This document shows, in pieces, positions 61,263 through 64,000 of a DNA stretch of 64,000 bases. Below the pieces are notes generated by a model that was given only the letters and a program-made list of their open reading frames with translations, made no database searches and was not told where the DNA came from. A program made the position numbers and the translations under genes. Positions within the stretch are counted from its first letter, which is position 1. Each line of letters opens with the position of its first letter. The stretch covers positions 14,770,347 to 14,834,346 of the forward strand of contig CAIIXF020000009.1 in NCBI GenBank assembly GCA_903813345.2, in the 5' to 3' direction. Origin of the DNA: Owenia fusiformis. Its lineage: Eukaryota > Annelida > Polychaeta > Sabellida > Oweniidae.

Positions 61263-61400
61263 AATACATCATTGTCACGGTTAAACCAGCCTGTCACGGT
61301 TATACCAGGCTTACACGATAACACTACCACGGTCATGGCAGGATCCTTGTGCTACTTAAAAACACTGATAACATGGCGACGGTTGTGGCTTACTCGAGTC
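61263..61400. repeat. Satellite continuation
   Basis: CATTGTCACGGTTAAACCAG and ACACTACCACGGTCATGGCA, same family as 59385. Confidence 0.7.
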
Positions 61401-62350
61401 TCTAGCTTACAGCTAGACGTAACTTTAATGATTTCGTATGTACTCTAGAAAAGGTGCTACACGCACCTACATGCACCTAGAACTCATTTTTAATAAATTT
61501 TATAAATATTTTTAAGAATATTAATCATATTTAGGATGAAGCGTTGCTTGTCTGGATTTAGATATTTCAAAATTTCATTTCGGAGTTTGACACATGGTGA
61601 AATTTTCTCGCTGTAGCTAAAAATGGCTTCCGGTTCTGGACGTGAATAAAATTTGAAATTATTCTCGCTTAAAGAAATCAAATATAACAATAGATTCAGA
61701 CGGGGATGTGAGCTGATGTTCTTCAAATCTATACATAAAGGTATATTTCATATTATTATGCCATATTTACTGTGCGTGTGACACAATGATTTACAATATT
61801 TATAATAGTAAGGCAGCTCAATCTTCCTCCTCAAAGCCGGAATATAGAGAAGGCTTTGGACCGAAGTAAGTTGTGGCAGGTGTAAGTCTTGCAATAGATA
61901 GCATGTGAACTGACTCCAAAATCAAGGAAAATATAAATTTTCCGAAGACTTTGTGTCGTGTTCTTGAGTATATTTATTGAGCCTAGACACTACCAAGAAG
62001 AGGTAATCTGGCAGATATCCGTGGAAGAACAAGAATCAGAAATATTTTTAAATTTTTCAAAATTTTCTGTGAAAAGTGACCAGACTGTCTTCGGGTACGT
62101 AAGCATAAGTTGTTACTTACACTGTCCATTGGTATTTGTTTGGTATCTAGAGCATTTTGACAAAAGTAAACTGAGACTACGCCGACTAAGATCTTAGATC
62201 TATTTTATTTTCATTTGTGAAGCCAGTCTGCAAATGGTTTGTTGTTTTAGTTCTGCTCGATGCGCATGTTTTTGGCGCATCTTCAACTTGATTGGCTTAT
62301 TTTGGCTGCGGTTTCATGTAAGCAGTCACGAGCTAAATGTCACGGCACTT
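61401..62350. other. Unassigned sequence
   Basis: No supported gene or repeat. Frames of 64-79 codons have no recognisable match. Confidence 0.4.
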
Positions 62351-63688
62351 AGGGTCAATATAACCTACTTGAGATTTGTTTTGCTCATCGTATAGGAAAA
62401 GTAGTACTTAATACACTAGTTCGCTACTTTGTAGATGTATGGCACGTATATGTGTACATGTATTGGCAATTAATGTTTGGTGATAGCTAGTAGGAGTGTC
62501 AGGGACCGCTGACAGATTATTATTTTGAACCAAAAAATTGAATTATATTTTTGGCGGTCTCAGTAAATCAATGGGGTAATCAGGTCCTACGTGCTTTTTA
62601 CAGGCCCAGAAATCAATGCTCGCTTATAAATGTAGCAAAATCTTTTTTCGTTCGTGGGATATTTTTTTCACCATATAACCGAACGGGAAGTTTTTGAATA
62701 GGACTACATGATCTGAATGGATGTGAGGATTCGATGGGCTGGGATTTGAGAAATTATGATTTGAACTTTGCCAATTCTACATGTATTCCAATGGGTGAAA
62801 AAGTAAGTTGCTTTCTACCTAATATCAACCACATTTATTAGTGAATTTCGAGAAATATGTCGAATTTAGCCATAATTCGCATATCTTTCTATTTAAACAT
62901 TTAAAGTTTTGCAAATTAACCCCTAAAATTCTGGAGACGACGATCTAAATTTTGCTGAGTCAGCAATTTTCGTTTTTTCATTGAAAACAGTACTTTTCAG
63001 CCTAAATTGCTACATTTCTGCTCTCTTATCAAGTAATTTGATGCAGTTCTTGCCAAATTAAAGGAAACACACCCCAAACGTTCCACAGTTAGCGAAGTTC
63101 CAACATTTTGACCCTTTAAACCCACGAAAGACCAAATTTTAAAGGGACGTATTCAGTAAACCTGCACAAAAGACAATGCTACTTGAACTAGCCATCAGAA
63201 GTTCATGAAAAACGAAAAATCAATGATGTTCAGTTTAGTAAAGTAGCAAATAGTCCTACTTATGAGAGAATATAAATCACTTAAGCAATTTGTACAACTT
63301 TAAACAGCTGTTTTAAGTAGATTAGTATCGTTATGGGCAAAAATCCCCCAAAATAGCCCAAAATTTGTCCAAAAATTCAAAATTTTCATGCTCAAGGCTG
63401 AATTATTTTGCCTATTTTGCTACATTTATCAGTGCATTGACAAGAAGTCTTGTGGATAGCGCAACTTTTCCTGAACGTTTCTCTAATAAGATATTTTAAT
63501 GACAAAATAACTACATTTAGTCTTGAATAAATTGTCACAAAATATAATGACCCCAGGGGTCAAGAGAACCCTATAAAATCAAAAGTGCTGAGGGGATTTG
63601 AGCAAAAATGTACATATCACTTCATAAAACCCCGAACTTTAAAATTCATATTGAATAAAATGCATATTCAGTCAACCATGACACTAAT
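62351..63688. repeat. 1338-bp unit, first copy of a direct duplication
   Basis: The first 312 bp (from AGGGTCAATATAACCTACTT) recur from 63689 to the window end with no difference that I could see. The unit has no credible coding frame. Confidence 0.92.
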
Positions 63689-64000
63689 AGGGTCAATATA
63701 ACCTACTTGAGATTTGTTTTGCTCATCGTATAGGAAAAGTAGTACTTAATACACTAGTTCGCTACTTTGTAGATGTATGGCACGTATATGTGTACATGTA
63801 TTGGCAATTAATGTTTGGTGATAGCTAGTAGGAGTGTCAGGGACCGCTGACAGATTATTATTTTGAACCAAAAAATTGAATTATATTTTTGGCGGTCTCA
63901 GTAAATCAATGGGGTAATCAGGTCCTACGTGCTTTTTACAGGCCCAGAAATCAATGCTCGCTTATAAATGTAGCAAAATCTTTTTTCGTTCGTGGGATAT
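63689..64000. repeat. 1338-bp unit, second copy (cut by window edge)
   Basis: Matches 62351-62662 throughout as far as read. The copy continues beyond the window. Confidence 0.92.

Noticed and set aside
62351-64000. LTR pair of a short retrotransposon
   Set aside because: No TG...CA ends, primer-binding site or polyprotein in the 1 kb between; a tandem duplication is simpler.

Overview
This is animal nuclear DNA: AT-rich, with long introns, GT-AG splicing and vertebrate-like gene content, dense in transposon fossils and tandem repeats. No operons, bacterial signals or RNA genes were seen. The repeat types (CCGT/CCGA microsatellites inside non-autonomous elements, many small inverted-repeat elements, L1-like and CR1/Jockey-like retrotransposons) suggest a marine invertebrate. 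The phylum cannot be fixed from this window.

Two protein-coding genes lie tail to tail. On the + strand, PLA2G6 (calcium-independent phospholipase A2, group VI) is assembled by hand from 17 coding exons between 1788 and 23611. The exon lengths sum to 2460 nt, exactly 819 codons plus stop, with every phase matching; the human protein is about 806 residues. On the - strand, FBF1 (Fas-binding factor 1, a transition-fibre protein at the base of cilia) is assembled from 21 coding exons between 54999 and 28352. These sum to 4137 nt, 1378 codons plus stop. Its ATG-bearing first exon was not found. The two stop codons are 4.7 kb apart, and the intergenic DNA is mostly transposon-derived.

The most unusual feature is in PLA2G6. 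Three introns (5, 8 and 11) begin with tandem arrays whose repeat unit is the tail of the preceding exon plus its own 5' splice site. The units are 29 bp (about 100 copies), 43 bp (about 15 copies) and 51 bp (25 copies). Well over 100 copies of exon-intron junctions are therefore stacked in one gene. The 51-bp unit keeps the reading frame open and could give a variable linker between the ankyrin and lipase domains; the other two units shift frame or stop.

The rest is a dense mobile-element landscape. At least two families look like Helentron-derived non-autonomous elements (asymmetric inverted repeats, a 3' hairpin, an internal microsatellite and sub-repeats, no target duplication); one copy sits inside the 51-bp array, which supplies its own empty site. 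A 5'-truncated L1-like LINE with a 15-bp target duplication is nested in a copy of the second family. There is also a 2.2-kb element with CACGGTG ends and a 5-bp target duplication, a 4-kb palindromic element, several foldbacks and MITEs, and a dispersed satellite at 56.8-61.4 kb. A 1338-bp direct duplication runs off the right edge. Splice sites and family assignments come from reading the sequence, not from a search or alignment program.
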